Source of the DNA: Bacteroidales bacterium
GTDB taxonomy: Bacteria > Bacteroidota > Bacteroidia > Bacteroidales > Muribaculaceae
DNA: 64,000 nt
Direction: 5' to 3'
Assembly: GCA_014800735.1 (NCBI GenBank)
Contig: JAAVFP010000038.1
Location: forward strand, 1-64,000
This document shows, one piece after another, positions 44,804 to 54,864 of the stretch. The first letter of the stretch is position 1, and every line of letters begins with the position of its first letter. Under the pieces are notes generated by a model that was not told the origin of the DNA, did not search any database, and saw only the letters and a list, made by a program, of their open reading frames with translations. The position numbers and the translations under genes were made by a program.

Positions 44804-46507
44804 ATGGCTAATTTCTATACGGACAATCCCGACCTGAAGCATCACCTGAACCACCCGCTGATGCAGAAGATTGTCGAACTCAAAGAACGCAACTTCGCCG
44901 ACGCCGAGAAGTACGACTACGCTCCTCTGGACTTCGCCGACGCGATGGACAACTACGACAAGGTGCTCGAAATCGTGGGCGAAATCTGCGGCGGTAAAAT
45001 CGCCGAGAACGCCGAGGCCGTTGACCACCAGGGTGCTTCCTGCGCCGATGGCCGCGCCTTCTACGCCGACGCTACCGTCGAGAACCTCGACCTCTGCCGC
45101 AAGGCAGGCCTGATGGGTATGGCTATGCCCCGCCGTTTCGGTGGCCTCAACTTCCCCATCACCCCCTATATCATGGCTGCCGAAATCGTGAGCCGTGCCG
45201 ACACCGGTTTCGAAAACCTCTGGGGCCTGCAGGACTGCGCCGAAACCCTCTACGAATTCGGCGACGAGGAGCAGCGCAACAAGTACATCCCCCGTGTGTG
45301 CGAGGGCGAAACAATGTCCATGGACCTCACCGAGCCCGATGCCGGTTCCGACCTCCAGTCCGTGATGCTCAAAGCCACTCAGAAGGAGGACGGCACCTGG
45401 GTGCTCAACGGCGTTAAGCGCTTCATCACCAACGGTGACAGCGACATCCACCTGGTGCTGGCCCGCTCCGAGGAAGGCACCAAGGACGGCCGCGGCCTGT
45501 CGATGTTCATCTACGACAAGCGCAACGGTGGTGTGACCGTTCGCCGCATCGAGAACAAGATGGGTATCAAGGGTTCGCCCACCTGCGAGCTCGTGTACAA
45601 GAACGCTCCTGCCGAACTTTGCGGCAACCGCCGCATGGGCCTCATCAAGTATGTGATGGCCCTGATGAACGGTGCCCGCCTTGGCATTGCCGCCCAGAGC
45701 GTGGGTGTGAGCGAAATCTCCTACCGCGAAGCCAAGCAGTATGCCGAGGAGCGCCGCCAGTTCGGCAAGGCCATCATCGAATTCCCCGCTGTGGCCGAAA
45801 TGCTTGCAGTGATGAAGGCTAAACTCGACGCTTCCCGTAGCCTGCTCTACGAGTGCGCACGCTACGTGGACCTCTACAAAGCATGGGAGGACATCGCCCG
45901 CGAACGCACCCTCACCCCCGAGGAGCGTGCCGAAATGAAGCGCTACACCAAGCTGGCCGACGCCCTCACTCCCATGGCCAAGGGTATGGGCAGCGAATAC
46001 TGCAACCAGAACGCCTACGACTGCATCCAGATTCACGGCGGCTCCGGCTTCATGAAGGACTATGCTTGCGAGCGCGTTTACCGCGATGCCCGCATCACCT
46101 CCATCTACGAAGGCACCACCCAGCTGCAGGTTGTAGCAGCCATCCGCCACGTCACCGGTGGCACCTACAAGACCCTCATCGAGCAGTACGCCGCTGCAGG
46201 CTACCCCGAGCCCGTGCTCGCTCCGCTGGCTGAAACCCTCAAGGAGCTCACCGCGCTCTACGACGAAGCCGTGGCTACAGTCACCGCCGCAGGCGATGCC
46301 AAGTACCTCGACTTCATGGCCCGTCGCCTCGTGGAAATGGCCGGTGTTATCGTAATGTCCTGCCTCCTGCTCCAGGATGCCAAGGTCAGCGAGTCGTTCA
46401 ACAACTCCGCCATCGTCTACGTGAAACTCGCTCAGGCCGAAGTGAACCGCCACATCGAATTCATCCGCAACTTCAAGATTGAGCAGCTCGCCGCCTACGG
46501 TTGCTGA
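44804..46507 (+). CDS. Acyl-CoA dehydrogenase family protein (extended form)
   Basis: 567 residues, about 180 more than ordinary short-chain acyl-CoA dehydrogenases. The FAD-binding motif LTEPDAGSDLQSV, ENKMGIKGSPTCEL, and the dehydrogenase region QIHGGSGFMKDYACERVYRDA with SIYEGTTQLQ (probable catalytic Glu) are visible. The extra length is a helical C-terminal extension, as in other long bacterial members. It is last of the etfBA unit and would reduce ETF while oxidising an acyl-CoA, or run in reverse during anaerobic growth. The chain length of the substrate is unknown. A strong terminator follows. Confidence 0.92.
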   Translation: MANFYTDNPDLKHHLNHPLMQKIVELKERNFADAEKYDYAPLDFADAMDNYDKVLEIVGEICGGKIAENAEAVDHQGASCADGRAFYADATVENLDLCRKAGLMGMAMPRRFGGLNFPITPYIMAAEIVSRADTGFENLWGLQDCAETLYEFGDEEQRNKYIPRVCEGETMSMDLTEPDAGSDLQSVMLKATQKEDGTWVLNGVKRFITNGDSDIHLVLARSEEGTKDGRGLSMFIYDKRNGGVTVRRIENKMGIKGSPTCELVYKNAPAELCGNRRMGLIKYVMALMNGARLGIAAQSVGVSEISYREAKQYAEERRQFGKAIIEFPAVAEMLAVMKAKLDASRSLLYECARYVDLYKAWEDIARERTLTPEERAEMKRYTKLADALTPMAKGMGSEYCNQNAYDCIQIHGGSGFMKDYACERVYRDARITSIYEGTTQLQVVAAIRHVTGGTYKTLIEQYAAAGYPEPVLAPLAETLKELTALYDEAVATVTAAGDAKYLDFMARRLVEMAGVIVMSCLLLQDAKVSESFNNSAIVYVKLAQAEVNRHIEFIRNFKIEQLAAYGC

Positions 46508-46535
46508 TAATCGCTTGAATGTACCACTCATAAAT

Positions 46536-46567
46536 GAGCGCCGCGAACATTTGCGGCGCTCTTTTTT
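46536..46567 (+). terminator. Intrinsic terminator after the acyl-CoA dehydrogenase gene
   Basis: Perfect 9-bp GC stem (46536-46544 with 46553-46561) followed by six T. Confidence 0.92.
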
Positions 46568-46615
46568 GTTATATCTATATATTTTTGTAAATCTTATAAA
46601 GCCTTCAAACCACCA

Positions 46616-47395
46616 ATGCAAGAAATCATCCTTGTGCTCGCCATCCCCTTTCTGGGCACCGTCACCGGAGCTGCCAGCGTCTATCTGCTGCGCTCCGGCA
46701 TGCCCGACCGCATGCAGAAGGCACTCCTTGGCTTCGCCTCCGGTGTGATGATTGCCGCCTCGGTGTGGTCGTTGCTCATCCCGGCCATCGACATGAGCAC
46801 GGCCGAGGGCCTGAGGCGGGTGCTGCCCGCAGTGGCCGGTTTTCTTTGCGGCATGGCCTTCCTGTTCGTGCTTGACAAGGTCACGCCCCACCAGCATGTG
46901 GTCGGCGGCGAAGTGGAGGGACCGGCAAGCCACCTGTCGCGCACCAGCAAGCTGGCCCTGGCCGTTACGCTCCACAACATCCCCGAGGGCATGGCCGTGG
47001 GCGTAACGCTGGCCGGTGTGCTTGAGCACGATGCCGGCATGAGCATGGCCGCAGCCATGGCGCTGGCCGTGGGTATAGCCATCCAGAACTTCCCCGAGGG
47101 CGCTATCGTGTCGCTGCCGCTGCATGGCGCCGGCAACACCCGCCACCGCGCCTTCGGCATAGGCGTGCTCAGCGGTGCCGTGGAGCCTGCGGCAGCCATC
47201 CTCACCATCCTGCTTGCCACTTACATCACTCCTGCCCTGCCTTTTCTGCTTGCATTCGCTGCCGGTTCGATGCTCTTTGTGGTTGTCGAGGAGCTCATTC
47301 CCGAAACGCAGACCGGCTCACACTCCAACCTCGGCACCACGGGCTTTGCGCTTGGCTTCGCGCTGATGATGACACTCGACGTAGTGCTCGGGTAG
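46616..47395 (+). CDS. ZIP family metal transporter
   Basis: 259 residues and about eight hydrophobic helices, with a His-rich loop (PHQHVVGGEVEG) between helices three and four. The hallmark metal-binding helices are present: TLHNIPEGMAVGV and AIQNFPEGAIVSLPL, where the HN-PEG and QN-PEG motifs match the ZIP family. A conserved FVVVEELIPE closes the protein. It imports zinc or a similar divalent cation across the inner membrane. It appears to be a single-gene unit; a TATTTTTG box (46580-46587) precedes it, without a good -33. Confidence 0.93.
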   Translation: MQEIILVLAIPFLGTVTGAASVYLLRSGMPDRMQKALLGFASGVMIAASVWSLLIPAIDMSTAEGLRRVLPAVAGFLCGMAFLFVLDKVTPHQHVVGGEVEGPASHLSRTSKLALAVTLHNIPEGMAVGVTLAGVLEHDAGMSMAAAMALAVGIAIQNFPEGAIVSLPLHGAGNTRHRAFGIGVLSGAVEPAAAILTILLATYITPALPFLLAFAAGSMLFVVVEELIPETQTGSHSNLGTTGFALGFALMMTLDVVLG

Positions 47396-47437
47396 AGATT
47401 TCCCCATCCATCGGCCCGGAAATAGCAAAAAAATGCG

Positions 47438-47445
47438 TATCTTTG
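47438..47445 (+). promoter_or_regulatory. Candidate -7 box for rmlD-prfC-gluQRS
   Basis: TATCTTTG 23 bases before the rmlD ATG. No -33 box at the expected spacing, so the call rests on one element. Confidence 0.45.
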
Positions 47446-47468
47446 CGGAATAATTAGGAGTACACTTT

Positions 47469-48341
47469 ATGAAAATTCTTGTCACCGGTTGCCGCGGGCA
47501 GCTGGGCACTGAGCTCAGAGACGTCCTGGAGGCAAAAGCACCCAACAAGACCACTTATATCGACATCGACGACCTCGACCTGACCGACGAGGGCGCCGTG
47601 GCCCGCTATCTGCGCCAGGGCGACTTCACCCACATTGTGAACTGCGCGGCATATACCAATGTGGAACTGGCCGAGGAAGAGAAGGCCAAGTGCCACGCCG
47701 TGAACATCAACGCGGTGTCGAACCTGGCGCGCCTGGCCGACGAGCTCGACCTGCGCATCATCCACATTTCCACCGACTTCGTGTTCGACGGCACCGCACA
47801 CCGCCCCTACACCGAGAGCGACAAGACTGCCCCGCAGTCCGTCTACGCTTCCAGCAAGCGCAAGGGCGAGACGGTGCTCCTGGGCCTGTCGCCCAACGCC
47901 ATTATCATCCGCACCGGCTGGCTGTACTCCCCCCATGGCAAAAACTTTGTGAAGACCATGCTCTCGCAGGCGCGCCAGGGCAAGCCGCTGCGCGTGGTGG
48001 CCGACCAGATCGGCACCCCCACCTATGCCACCGACCTGGCCGAAATGATTGCCCGCATCCTGCTGCGCGGCCCCTGGACTCCCGGCATTTTCCACTACAC
48101 GGATGCCGGTGTGGCCTCGTGGTACGACTTCGCCGTGGCCGCCCTTGAAGCCGCCGGTATGCCCGAGGCTGCCGCAAAGGTCACTCCTATCCCCACTGCC
48201 GACTACCCCACCGCCGCCACCCGGCCCCACTATTCCGTGATGTCCAAGGCCAAAATCACCGCCACCTACGGCGTGAAAATCCCCCACTGGCAGGCCTCGC
48301 TCCGCCGCTGCATGGAGCGCATTCTCAGCAACGAAGAATAA
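47469..48341 (+). CDS. rmlD: dTDP-4-dehydrorhamnose reductase
   Basis: 290 residues. It has the NADPH-binding motif ILVTGCRGQLGTEL, INCAAYTNVE-like VNCAAYTNVELAEEE, STDFVFDG, and catalytic SVYASSKRKGE (Tyr-x-x-x-Lys). It performs the last step of dTDP-L-rhamnose synthesis. It is separated by about 16 kb from rmlA/rmlB, and no rmlC occurs in the window, so complete rhamnose synthesis would need a gene elsewhere. It is followed 30 bases later by prfC. Confidence 0.94.
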   Translation: MKILVTGCRGQLGTELRDVLEAKAPNKTTYIDIDDLDLTDEGAVARYLRQGDFTHIVNCAAYTNVELAEEEKAKCHAVNINAVSNLARLADELDLRIIHISTDFVFDGTAHRPYTESDKTAPQSVYASSKRKGETVLLGLSPNAIIIRTGWLYSPHGKNFVKTMLSQARQGKPLRVVADQIGTPTYATDLAEMIARILLRGPWTPGIFHYTDAGVASWYDFAVAALEAAGMPEAAAKVTPIPTADYPTAATRPHYSVMSKAKITATYGVKIPHWQASLRRCMERILSNEE

Positions 48342-48371
48342 CCCCCACACGACTTCCATCCCCACACTCCA

Positions 48372-49952
48372 ATGGCTACAATAAAAGATGAAATAAAGCG
48401 CCGACGCACATTCGCTATTATCTCCCACCCCGACGCCGGCAAAACCACCCTGACCGAAAAGCTCCTGCTGTTCGGCGGCGCTATCCACATTGCCGGCGCC
48501 GTAAAAAGCAACAAAATCAAGAAAACCGCCACGTCCGACTGGATGGAAATCGAAAAGCAGCGCGGTATATCTGTGGCTACCTCGGTAATGGGTTTTGACT
48601 ACGACGGTTATAAAATCAACATTCTCGACACTCCCGGCCACCAGGATTTTGCCGAGGACACCTACCGCACCCTCACCGCCGTGGACTCCGTCATCATCGT
48701 TGTTGACGTGGCCAAGGGCGTCGAGGCTCAGACACGCAAACTCATGGAAGTGTGCCGCATGCGCAACACTCCGGTGATTATTTTCGTGAACAAACTGGAC
48801 CGCGAGGGCCGCGACCCCTTCGATATTCTGGACGAACTGGAGTCGGAACTCAAAATCGACGTCCGGCCTCTGTCGTGGCCCATCAACATCGGTGCCAAGT
48901 TCAAGGGCGTGTACAATATCTACGAACACAGCCTGGACCTGTTCACCCCCGACAAGCAGAAAGCCACCGAGCGCGTGGAAATCGACAACGTGGACGACCC
49001 CCGCATTGACCAGGCCGTGGGCGAAGCCGATGCCGCCAAGCTGCGCGAGGACCTCGAACTCATCGAGGGCGTCTACCCCGAATTCGACACCGAGGCCTAC
49101 CTGGCCGGAAAGGTTGCGCCCGTGTTCTTCGGCTCGGCGCTGAACACCTTCGGCGTCAAGGAGCTGCTTGACTGCTTCGTGAAAATTGCTCCCGAGCCCC
49201 GCCCCATCGAGGCCGTAGAGCGCCGCGTGGACCCCGAGGAGGAAGCTTTCAGCGGCTTTGTGTTCAAAATCCACGCCAACATGGACCCCAACCACCGCTC
49301 GTGCATCGCATTTGTCAAGGTGTGCTCGGGCCGCTTTGAGCGCAACGCCCCCTACAAGCAGATCCGCACCGGCAAAACAATGCGCTTCGCCGCTCCCACG
49401 GCCTTCATGGCGCAGAAAAAGAATATTGTGGACGAAGCCTATCCCGGCGACATTGTCGGTATTCCTGACAATGGCAACTTCAAAATCGGCGACACACTCA
49501 CCGCCGGCGAGGACATCCACTTCAAGGGTCTGCCGAGCTTCTCGCCCGAAATGTTCATGTACATCGAGAACACCGACCCCATGAAGGCCAAGCAGCTCGA
49601 CAAGGGCATCCGCCAGCTCATGGACGAGGGCGTGGCTCAGCTGTTCATGCACCAGTTCAACGGCCGCAAGGTGATTGGCACCGTGGGGCAGCTCCAGTTC
49701 GAGGTAATTCAGTACCGCCTGCTCCACGAGTACGGCGCTCAGTGCCGATGGGAACCCATGTCCATGTACAAAGCCTGCTGGATTGACAGTGACGACCCCG
49801 CCGCGCTTGAAGCATTCAAGAAACGCAAGCACCAGTTCATGGCGCTCGACCGCGAGGGCCGTGATGTGTTCCTGGCCGACTCGCAGTTCGTGCTCACCAT
49901 GGCCCAGAACGACTTCCCCAAAATCCGGTTCCACTTCACGAGCGAATTCTAA
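48372..49952 (+). CDS. prfC: Peptide chain release factor 3
   Basis: 526 residues, standard RF3 size. Translational GTPase motifs are G1 [15 protein letters not shown], the switch region [10 protein letters not shown]3 DTPGHQDF, and G4 [10 protein letters not shown], with RF3-specific FTPDKQK and the EF-Tu-like domains afterwards. RF3 recycles RF1/RF2 from the ribosome after peptide release. The stop is TAA at 49950-49952, and the next gene, gluQRS, continues in exactly the same frame with a TTG codon immediately after that stop. Confidence 0.97.
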   Translation: MATIKDEIKRRRTFAIISHPDAGKTTLTEKLLLFGGAIHIAGAVKSNKIKKTATSDWMEIEKQRGISVATSVMGFDYDGYKINILDTPGHQDFAEDTYRTLTAVDSVIIVVDVAKGVEAQTRKLMEVCRMRNTPVIIFVNKLDREGRDPFDILDELESELKIDVRPLSWPINIGAKFKGVYNIYEHSLDLFTPDKQKATERVEIDNVDDPRIDQAVGEADAAKLREDLELIEGVYPEFDTEAYLAGKVAPVFFGSALNTFGVKELLDCFVKIAPEPRPIEAVERRVDPEEEAFSGFVFKIHANMDPNHRSCIAFVKVCSGRFERNAPYKQIRTGKTMRFAAPTAFMAQKKNIVDEAYPGDIVGIPDNGNFKIGDTLTAGEDIHFKGLPSFSPEMFMYIENTDPMKAKQLDKGIRQLMDEGVAQLFMHQFNGRKVIGTVGQLQFEVIQYRLLHEYGAQCRWEPMSMYKACWIDSDDPAALEAFKKRKHQFMALDREGRDVFLADSQFVLTMAQNDFPKIRFHFTSEF

Positions 49953-50894
49953 TTGGCACAGGCACATAAAGGCCGTTTCGCTCCTTCGCCCTCGGGGCGC
50001 ATGCACCTGGGCAACGTCTATGCCGCCCTCATGTCGTGGCTCTCGGCCCGCAGCAGGGGCGGCGAGTGGTTGCTGCGCATCGAGGACCTTGACCCCCAGC
50101 GCTCAAAAGCCGAATTTGCACGCTTGATTGAGGACGACCTCTGCTGGCTGGGGCTGGACTGGGACGAAGGCGGTCTGGACAACCGCGGCTCCGCCGGGCC
50201 GTACAGCCAGAGCTTGCGCGGCGAGTTCTACCTGGCTGCTCTGGAGCGCCTTGAAAGCTCCGGCCTGACCTACCCTTGCTTCTGCACCCGCGCCGACATC
50301 ATGGCCACTCAGGCACCCCACGAGTCGGACGGCCGCATCGTGTATGCCGGCACGTGCCGCCACCGCACTGACCGTCCTGACCGGTCCGGGGCCACCCGCC
50401 TGATGGTGCCCGACCGCGACATTCACTTCACCGACCGCTTCTACGGCCCGCAGAGTGTGAACCTTGCGCGCCATTGCGGCGATTTTGTGCTTCGGCGCGC
50501 CGACGGCGCCTGGGCCTACCAGCTTGCCGTGGTGGTTGACGATGCCCTTATGGGAGTGACCGAGGTGATGCGCGGAGCCGACCTGCTGCTATCGTCGGCC
50601 CAGCAGATTTATCTCTACGACCTGCTCGGACAACAGGTACCGCAGTTCGCCCACCTGCCGCTGATGTGCAACCCCGCCGGCCAGCGCCTGGCCAAGCGCG
50701 ATGCCTCGCTGAGCATGGCCTGTCTGCGCGAAAATTTCACCGCCCCCGAAATCATTGGCCGTCTGGCTGCTGCCGTCGGCCTGATTCCCGAACCTGAGCC
50801 ATGCCGCCCGGCCGAACTCATTGCGGGCTTTGAGCACTTCCGCCCGCAGTCGCTTGCGGCTGTGACTGTGAATCCCGCTGAGTGGGTTCGCTGA
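49953..50894 (+). CDS. gluQRS: Glutamyl-Q tRNA(Asp) synthetase
   Basis: 313 residues. It is a truncated glutamyl-tRNA synthetase lacking the anticodon-binding domain: RFAPSPSGRMHLGN (HIGH equivalent, His18), RIEDLDPQR, the zinc-site pattern Cys-x-Cys ... Tyr-x-x-x-Cys (CFCTRAD, YAGTCRH), and a KMSKS-like RLAKRDASL. GluQRS attaches glutamate to queuosine 34 of tRNA(Asp). The start must be upstream of the HIGH motif, and the only candidate is the TTG right after the prfC stop. There is no ATG option, so non-AUG initiation by termination-reinitiation is the likely mode. It overlaps the convergent permease gene by 77 bases. Confidence 0.93.
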   Translation: MAQAHKGRFAPSPSGRMHLGNVYAALMSWLSARSRGGEWLLRIEDLDPQRSKAEFARLIEDDLCWLGLDWDEGGLDNRGSAGPYSQSLRGEFYLAALERLESSGLTYPCFCTRADIMATQAPHESDGRIVYAGTCRHRTDRPDRSGATRLMVPDRDIHFTDRFYGPQSVNLARHCGDFVLRRADGAWAYQLAVVVDDALMGVTEVMRGADLLLSSAQQIYLYDLLGQQVPQFAHLPLMCNPAGQRLAKRDASLSMACLRENFTAPEIIGRLAAAVGLIPEPEPCRPAELIAGFEHFRPQSLAAVTVNPAEWVR

Positions 50895-51948
50895 TATATT
50901 TCACATAGTAGCTCATCAGCAGCGCCGTGACCGGCAGCGCGATAATCATGCCTATAATGCCCAGCAGACTGCCCCACACCGAGAGCGACAGCAGTATCAC
51001 GGCCGGATTGAGGCCCATCTCGCGGCCCATCACGTGAGGGGTGATGATGTAGTCGCACACGCATTGGCTCACCAGGTACACCGCCAGGCACTTGCCAAAT
51101 TCGGGCAGGAACTCCACGCGGCCGCTGAGCGAGTAGATAAAGCACACGGCCGCAACGGGAACGACGGTGACATACTGAAAATACGGAATCATGTAAAGCA
51201 CTCCCACCAGGATGCCCAGGGGGATAGCCAGGGGGATGCCTACGATGCGGAAACCGGCGCAGTAGAACACAGCCGCACACAGCGCCACGAGCCCCTGGCC
51301 GCGGAAGTAGCTGTTCATGCTGTCGCGCACGTCGGCCACCACGCTCATGCCCGCCCCGCGATATTTGCGGGGGATAATCAATGCGAAGCCGCGCGATATG
51401 GCCGGGTAGTCAATCAGGATGAACAGGATGTAGATGAACGTGAGCAGCCACTCCAGCGCGTGGGCCACGATGCCGAGCGACTCCTCGATTATGGATGAGC
51501 CGCGGCGCAGCAATGCCTCCATGTGCTCGGCTGTCAGATATTGCTCAATGTTCTCGGGGTTGAAAAATCGATTGATGAAGTCCACAATCGACTCATAGGC
51601 AGGCGGCATGGCTTTCTGCCCGGTGGAATATTCGTGCAGGATGTTGCTCAGCATGGTGCTGTCAGCCACAATCGAGGGCACGAACAGATACACCAGCAGG
51701 GCCAGCGCCGCCGTTACGTCGATAATGGTGACGATTACCGGCACGGTGCGCCCGCGCATGTGCAGCCACCGACGGTTCAGGTCCACGAGCGGCTCAAGCA
51801 TATATGCCACAAAACAAGCAACGAAGAAAGGCAAAAGCACGCCGCTTAGGTAATTGATGAGCAACACAAGCAAGGTCGCGATGGCCAGGCCAATCACGAG
51901 CCACATAATTCTATCGGTGGTCCAGTAGGGGGAGCGGTTAGATGACAT
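50818..51948 (-). CDS. AI-2E family transporter (PerM/YdiK-like permease)
   Basis: 376 residues with the membrane pattern of this family: an early double helix (IMWLVIGLAIATLLVLLINYL and LPFFVACFVAYMLEPLV), a Pro after helix two, a soluble segment, then a C-terminal bundle including GIPLAIPLGILVGVLYMIPYF and VMGREMGLNPAVILLSLSVWG. Family members are proposed exporters or antiporters; substrates differ, and the AI-2 link is not general. It is encoded on the opposite strand to gluQRS with a 77-base 3' overlap. Confidence 0.88.
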   Translation of the reverse strand: MSSNRSPYWTTDRIMWLVIGLAIATLLVLLINYLSGVLLPFFVACFVAYMLEPLVDLNRRWLHMRGRTVPVIVTIIDVTAALALLVYLFVPSIVADSTMLSNILHEYSTGQKAMPPAYESIVDFINRFFNPENIEQYLTAEHMEALLRRGSSIIEESLGIVAHALEWLLTFIYILFILIDYPAISRGFALIIPRKYRGAGMSVVADVRDSMNSYFRGQGLVALCAAVFYCAGFRIVGIPLAIPLGILVGVLYMIPYFQYVTVVPVAAVCFIYSLSGRVEFLPEFGKCLAVYLVSQCVCDYIITPHVMGREMGLNPAVILLSLSVWGSLLGIIGMIIALPVTALLMSYYVKYISEPTQRDSQSQPQATAGGSAQSPQ

Positions 51949-52066
51949 AAGCTTAAGTGATGAGGTTACAGTTACAACACATTTTCATTAAAATATGTTC
52001 AAGGAGGACAGTTTATCGGCAAAAATCACCGCTTTGTCGTTTTCTATCCCAATTTCAAGGTAAAAA

Positions 52067-52098
52067 TTTGGTTTACGTGCAAAAAAAATGTACCTTTG
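52067..52098 (+). promoter_or_regulatory. Promoter of the Lrp-family gene
   Basis: TTTG (52067-52070), 20 bases, TACCTTTG (52091-52098), ending 57 bases before the ATG. Confidence 0.75.
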
Positions 52099-52155
52099 CA
52101 ACAAATAGTCGAATCTATACGTTTTACGAATCCTTGAAACAACTATTTCTTCCTT

Positions 52156-52620
52156 ATGGCCCGACAATATTTTGATGCTCTTGATTTAACCATTCTGCAT
52201 GCGCTCACCGCGAATGCACGCACACCATATCTCAACATCGCCCGTGAGTACGGTGTTTCAGGCGCTGCCGTCCACCAGCGTGTGCAACGCCTGGTTGCCA
52301 ATAATGTAATAACCGGTTCGCACTGCGACATCAACCCCGAAAGCGTGGGCTTCACCGTGGTGGCCTATCTGGGGGTGAACGTGCTGCCCGGAACAAATGT
52401 GGATGAACTGGCTGCGCAGCTGGCCGAGATTCCCGAAATCACTGAGTGCCACATCGTGACCGGTCGTTTCGACCTCATCATCAAACTTCAGGCACGCGAC
52501 AATGCCGACATGCTGCGGGTGATCCGCGACGAACTGCATCACCTCAGCATCGCCTCCACCGAAACTATGGTTTCATTCCGCGAGGCTTTCTCGCGCAGTG
52601 TGCCGATTGCCAACGAATGA
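52156..52620 (+). CDS. Lrp/AsnC family transcriptional regulator
   Basis: 154 residues: an N-terminal AsnC-type winged helix (LDLTILHALTANARTPYLNIA, then VSGAAVHQRVQRL as recognition helix) and a C-terminal RAM ligand-binding domain (GFTVVAYLGVNV ... ECHIVTGRFDLIIKL). Such regulators sense amino acids or related metabolites and form octamers or dimers on DNA. Its own promoter and the following hairpin suggest a single-gene unit. The methylmalonyl-CoA operon is next to it and might be a target, though nothing in the sequence proves it. Confidence 0.92.
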   Translation: MARQYFDALDLTILHALTANARTPYLNIAREYGVSGAAVHQRVQRLVANNVITGSHCDINPESVGFTVVAYLGVNVLPGTNVDELAAQLAEIPEITECHIVTGRFDLIIKLQARDNADMLRVIRDELHHLSIASTETMVSFREAFSRSVPIANE

Positions 52621-52633
52621 TTAAGCTCACACC

Positions 52634-52664
52634 GGAGCCGCCCAAGCACCCGCAGGGCGGCTCC
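52634..52664 (+). terminator. Hairpin after the Lrp-family gene
   Basis: A perfect 10-bp stem (52634-52643 with 52655-52664). The T-run is weak, so efficiency is uncertain. Confidence 0.6.
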
Positions 52665-52749
52665 AGTTGTGTTGTGCCGGCACCTAACGTCATTAAGTTT
52701 CGTTAACAAAAATTGAGCACGAAAAGCCACATAAACCGACATTTTTGAT

Positions 52750-52757
52750 TAAATTTG
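52750..52757 (+). promoter_or_regulatory. Candidate -7 box of the methylmalonyl-CoA operon
   Basis: TAAATTTG, 97 bases before the mce ATG, with no well-spaced -33 box. Confidence 0.5.
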
Positions 52758-52853
52758 CACGTTGAAGCCCCGGGCGCCGGCGCGCATTTTGCGTCCGCGC
52801 GCAATCAGGAGCTCTTTAACTATTCGAATATTAACCAATTAAATCATAATACA

Positions 52854-53279
52854 ATGGATATTTCCCATATCGAGCACATCGGCATTGCTGTCCCCTCGCT
52901 GGACGAAGCCATCCCCTTCTACGAAAACATTCTCGGTTTCAAATGCTTCGCCATCGAAGAAGTAGCCGACCAGAAAGTGCGCACTGCTTTCTTCAAAGTA
53001 GGCCAGACCAAGCTTGAGCTCCTCGAAGGCACCTCCGAGGACAGCGCTATCAGCAAATTCATCGCTGCCAACGGTGGCCGCGGTGGTGTGCAGCACATCG
53101 CTTTCGCCGTTGAGGACGGTGTGGCCAACGCTCTGGCCGAAGTCGAGGAAAAAGGCTGCCGCCTCATCGACAAGGCTCCCCGCAAGGGCGCCGAAGGCCT
53201 CAACATTGCCTTCCTCCACCCCAAGAGCACCATCGGCACTCTGATTGAGCTCTGCGAAGACCCCAACAAGAAAGCTTAA
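52854..53279 (+). CDS. mce: Methylmalonyl-CoA epimerase
   Basis: 141 residues from the ATG at 52854; the longer open frame is untranslated leader. It has a vicinal oxygen chelate fold with metal ligands in IEHIGIAV, GGVQHIAFAV and the terminal GTLIELCED. It interconverts the (R) and (S) forms of methylmalonyl-CoA, linking the mutase to the decarboxylase encoded just downstream, on the succinate-to-propionate route. Confidence 0.95.
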   Translation: MDISHIEHIGIAVPSLDEAIPFYENILGFKCFAIEEVADQKVRTAFFKVGQTKLELLEGTSEDSAISKFIAANGGRGGVQHIAFAVEDGVANALAEVEEKGCRLIDKAPRKGAEGLNIAFLHPKSTIGTLIELCEDPNKKA

Positions 53280-53304
53280 GTAACTCTACTCACACAAGAA
53301 AATT

Positions 53305-54858
53305 ATGAGCAGCCAACTCGAAAAAGTAAAAGAACTCATCGAACTGCGCGCCGAGGCCCGTCTTGGCGGCGGTCAGAAAGCTATAGACAAGCAGCACGAG
53401 CGCGGCAAATACACCGCCCGCGAGCGCATCGCACAACTTCTTGACGAAGGTTCCTTCGAGGAACTCGACATGTTCGTGCGCCACCGCTGCACCAACTTCG
53501 GCCAGGAAAAGAAGTCCTACCTCGGCGACGGCGTCGTGACCGGCTACGGCACAATCGAAGGCCGCCTGGTGTACGTTTTCGCTCAGGATTTCACCGTGTT
53601 CGGCGGTTCGCTGTCCGAAACCATGGCTCTGAAAATCTGCAAGGTGATGGACATGGCCATGAAGATGGGCGCGCCCGTCATCGGCCTCAACGACTCGGGC
53701 GGTGCACGTATCCAGGAAGGCATCAACGCCCTGGCAGGCTACGCTGAAATTTTCCAGCGCAACATCATGGCCTCCGGCGTTATCCCCCAGATTTCCGCCA
53801 TCCTCGGCCCCTGCGCCGGCGGTGCCGTTTACTCCCCCGCCCTCACCGACTTCACCATCATGGCCAAGGGCATGAGCTACATGTTCCTCACCGGCCCGAA
53901 GGTTGTGAAGACCGTGACCGGCGAAGATGTTAGCCAGGAGGACCTCGGCGGTGCCGACGTTCACTCCAAGAAGAGCGGTGTGTGCCACTTTGCAGCCGAG
54001 GACGGCGAGGAAGCACTCAAAATCATCCGCAAGCTCTTCTCCTTCATCCCCCAGAACAACCTCGAGGAGCCCCCGCTGGTTGAATGCACTGACCCCATCG
54101 ACCGCCTGGAGGACTCGCTCAACGAAATCATCCCCGACTCGCCCACACGCCCCTACGACATGTACGAGGTGATCGGTGCTATCGTGGACAACGGCGAATT
54201 CCTGGAAGTCCAGCGCGACTATGCCAAGAACCTCATCGTTGGTTTCGCCCGCTTCAACGGCCAGGCCGTCGGCATCGTGGCCAACCAGCCCAAGTTCCTT
54301 GCCGGTGTGCTGGATAGCAACGCTTCGCGCAAGGGCGCACGCTTCGTCCGCTTCTGCGACGCCTTCAACATTCCTCTGGTAACGCTGGTTGACGTTCCCG
54401 GCTTCCTGCCCGGCACAGGCCAGGAGTACAACGGCGTGATTCTGCACGGCGCCAAGCTGCTCTACGCCTACGGCGAAGCCACCGTGCCCAAAGTCACCGT
54501 TACCCTGCGCAAGAGCTACGGCGGCAGCCACATCGTGATGAGCTGCAAGCAGCTGCGCGGCGACATGAACTACGCATGGCCCACCGCCGAAATCGCCGTT
54601 ATGGGCGGCGCCGGTGCTGTGGAGGTGCTCTATGCCAAGGAAGCCAAGGCATCCGACAACCCCGCTCAGGTTCTTGCCGACCGCGAGGCCGAGTACAACA
54701 AACTCTTCTGCAACCCCTACAACGCTGCCAAGTACGGCTATATCGACGACGTTATCGAGCCGCGCAACACCCGTTTCCGCGTGATCCGCGCTCTCCAGCA
54801 GCTGGCCACCAAGAAGGTTGTGAACCCCGCCAAGAAGCACGGCAACATTCCTCTGTAA
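53305..54858 (+). CDS. mmdA: Methylmalonyl-CoA decarboxylase, carboxyltransferase alpha subunit
   Basis: 517 residues with two crotonase-like carboxyltransferase domains. Motifs include [22 protein letters not shown], the acyl-CoA oxyanion glycines in [14 protein letters not shown] and [16 protein letters not shown], and the biotin-side [13 protein letters not shown]. MmdA transfers the carboxyl group from methylmalonyl-CoA to the biotin carrier. PccB of propionyl-CoA carboxylase is very similar, but the neighbouring Na+ pump subunits decide in favour of the decarboxylase. Confidence 0.95.
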   Translation: MSSQLEKVKELIELRAEARLGGGQKAIDKQHERGKYTARERIAQLLDEGSFEELDMFVRHRCTNFGQEKKSYLGDGVVTGYGTIEGRLVYVFAQDFTVFGGSLSETMALKICKVMDMAMKMGAPVIGLNDSGGARIQEGINALAGYAEIFQRNIMASGVIPQISAILGPCAGGAVYSPALTDFTIMAKGMSYMFLTGPKVVKTVTGEDVSQEDLGGADVHSKKSGVCHFAAEDGEEALKIIRKLFSFIPQNNLEEPPLVECTDPIDRLEDSLNEIIPDSPTRPYDMYEVIGAIVDNGEFLEVQRDYAKNLIVGFARFNGQAVGIVANQPKFLAGVLDSNASRKGARFVRFCDAFNIPLVTLVDVPGFLPGTGQEYNGVILHGAKLLYAYGEATVPKVTVTLRKSYGGSHIVMSCKQLRGDMNYAWPTAEIAVMGGAGAVEVLYAKEAKASDNPAQVLADREAEYNKLFCNPYNAAKYGYIDDVIEPRNTRFRVIRALQQLATKKVVNPAKKHGNIPL

Positions 54859-54864
54859 AACGTT

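Noticed and set aside
47469-48341. rmlD as proof of a complete dTDP-rhamnose pathway
   Set aside because: rmlC is not in the window; the local rmlAB operon carries amino-sugar genes instead, so completeness cannot be claimed.
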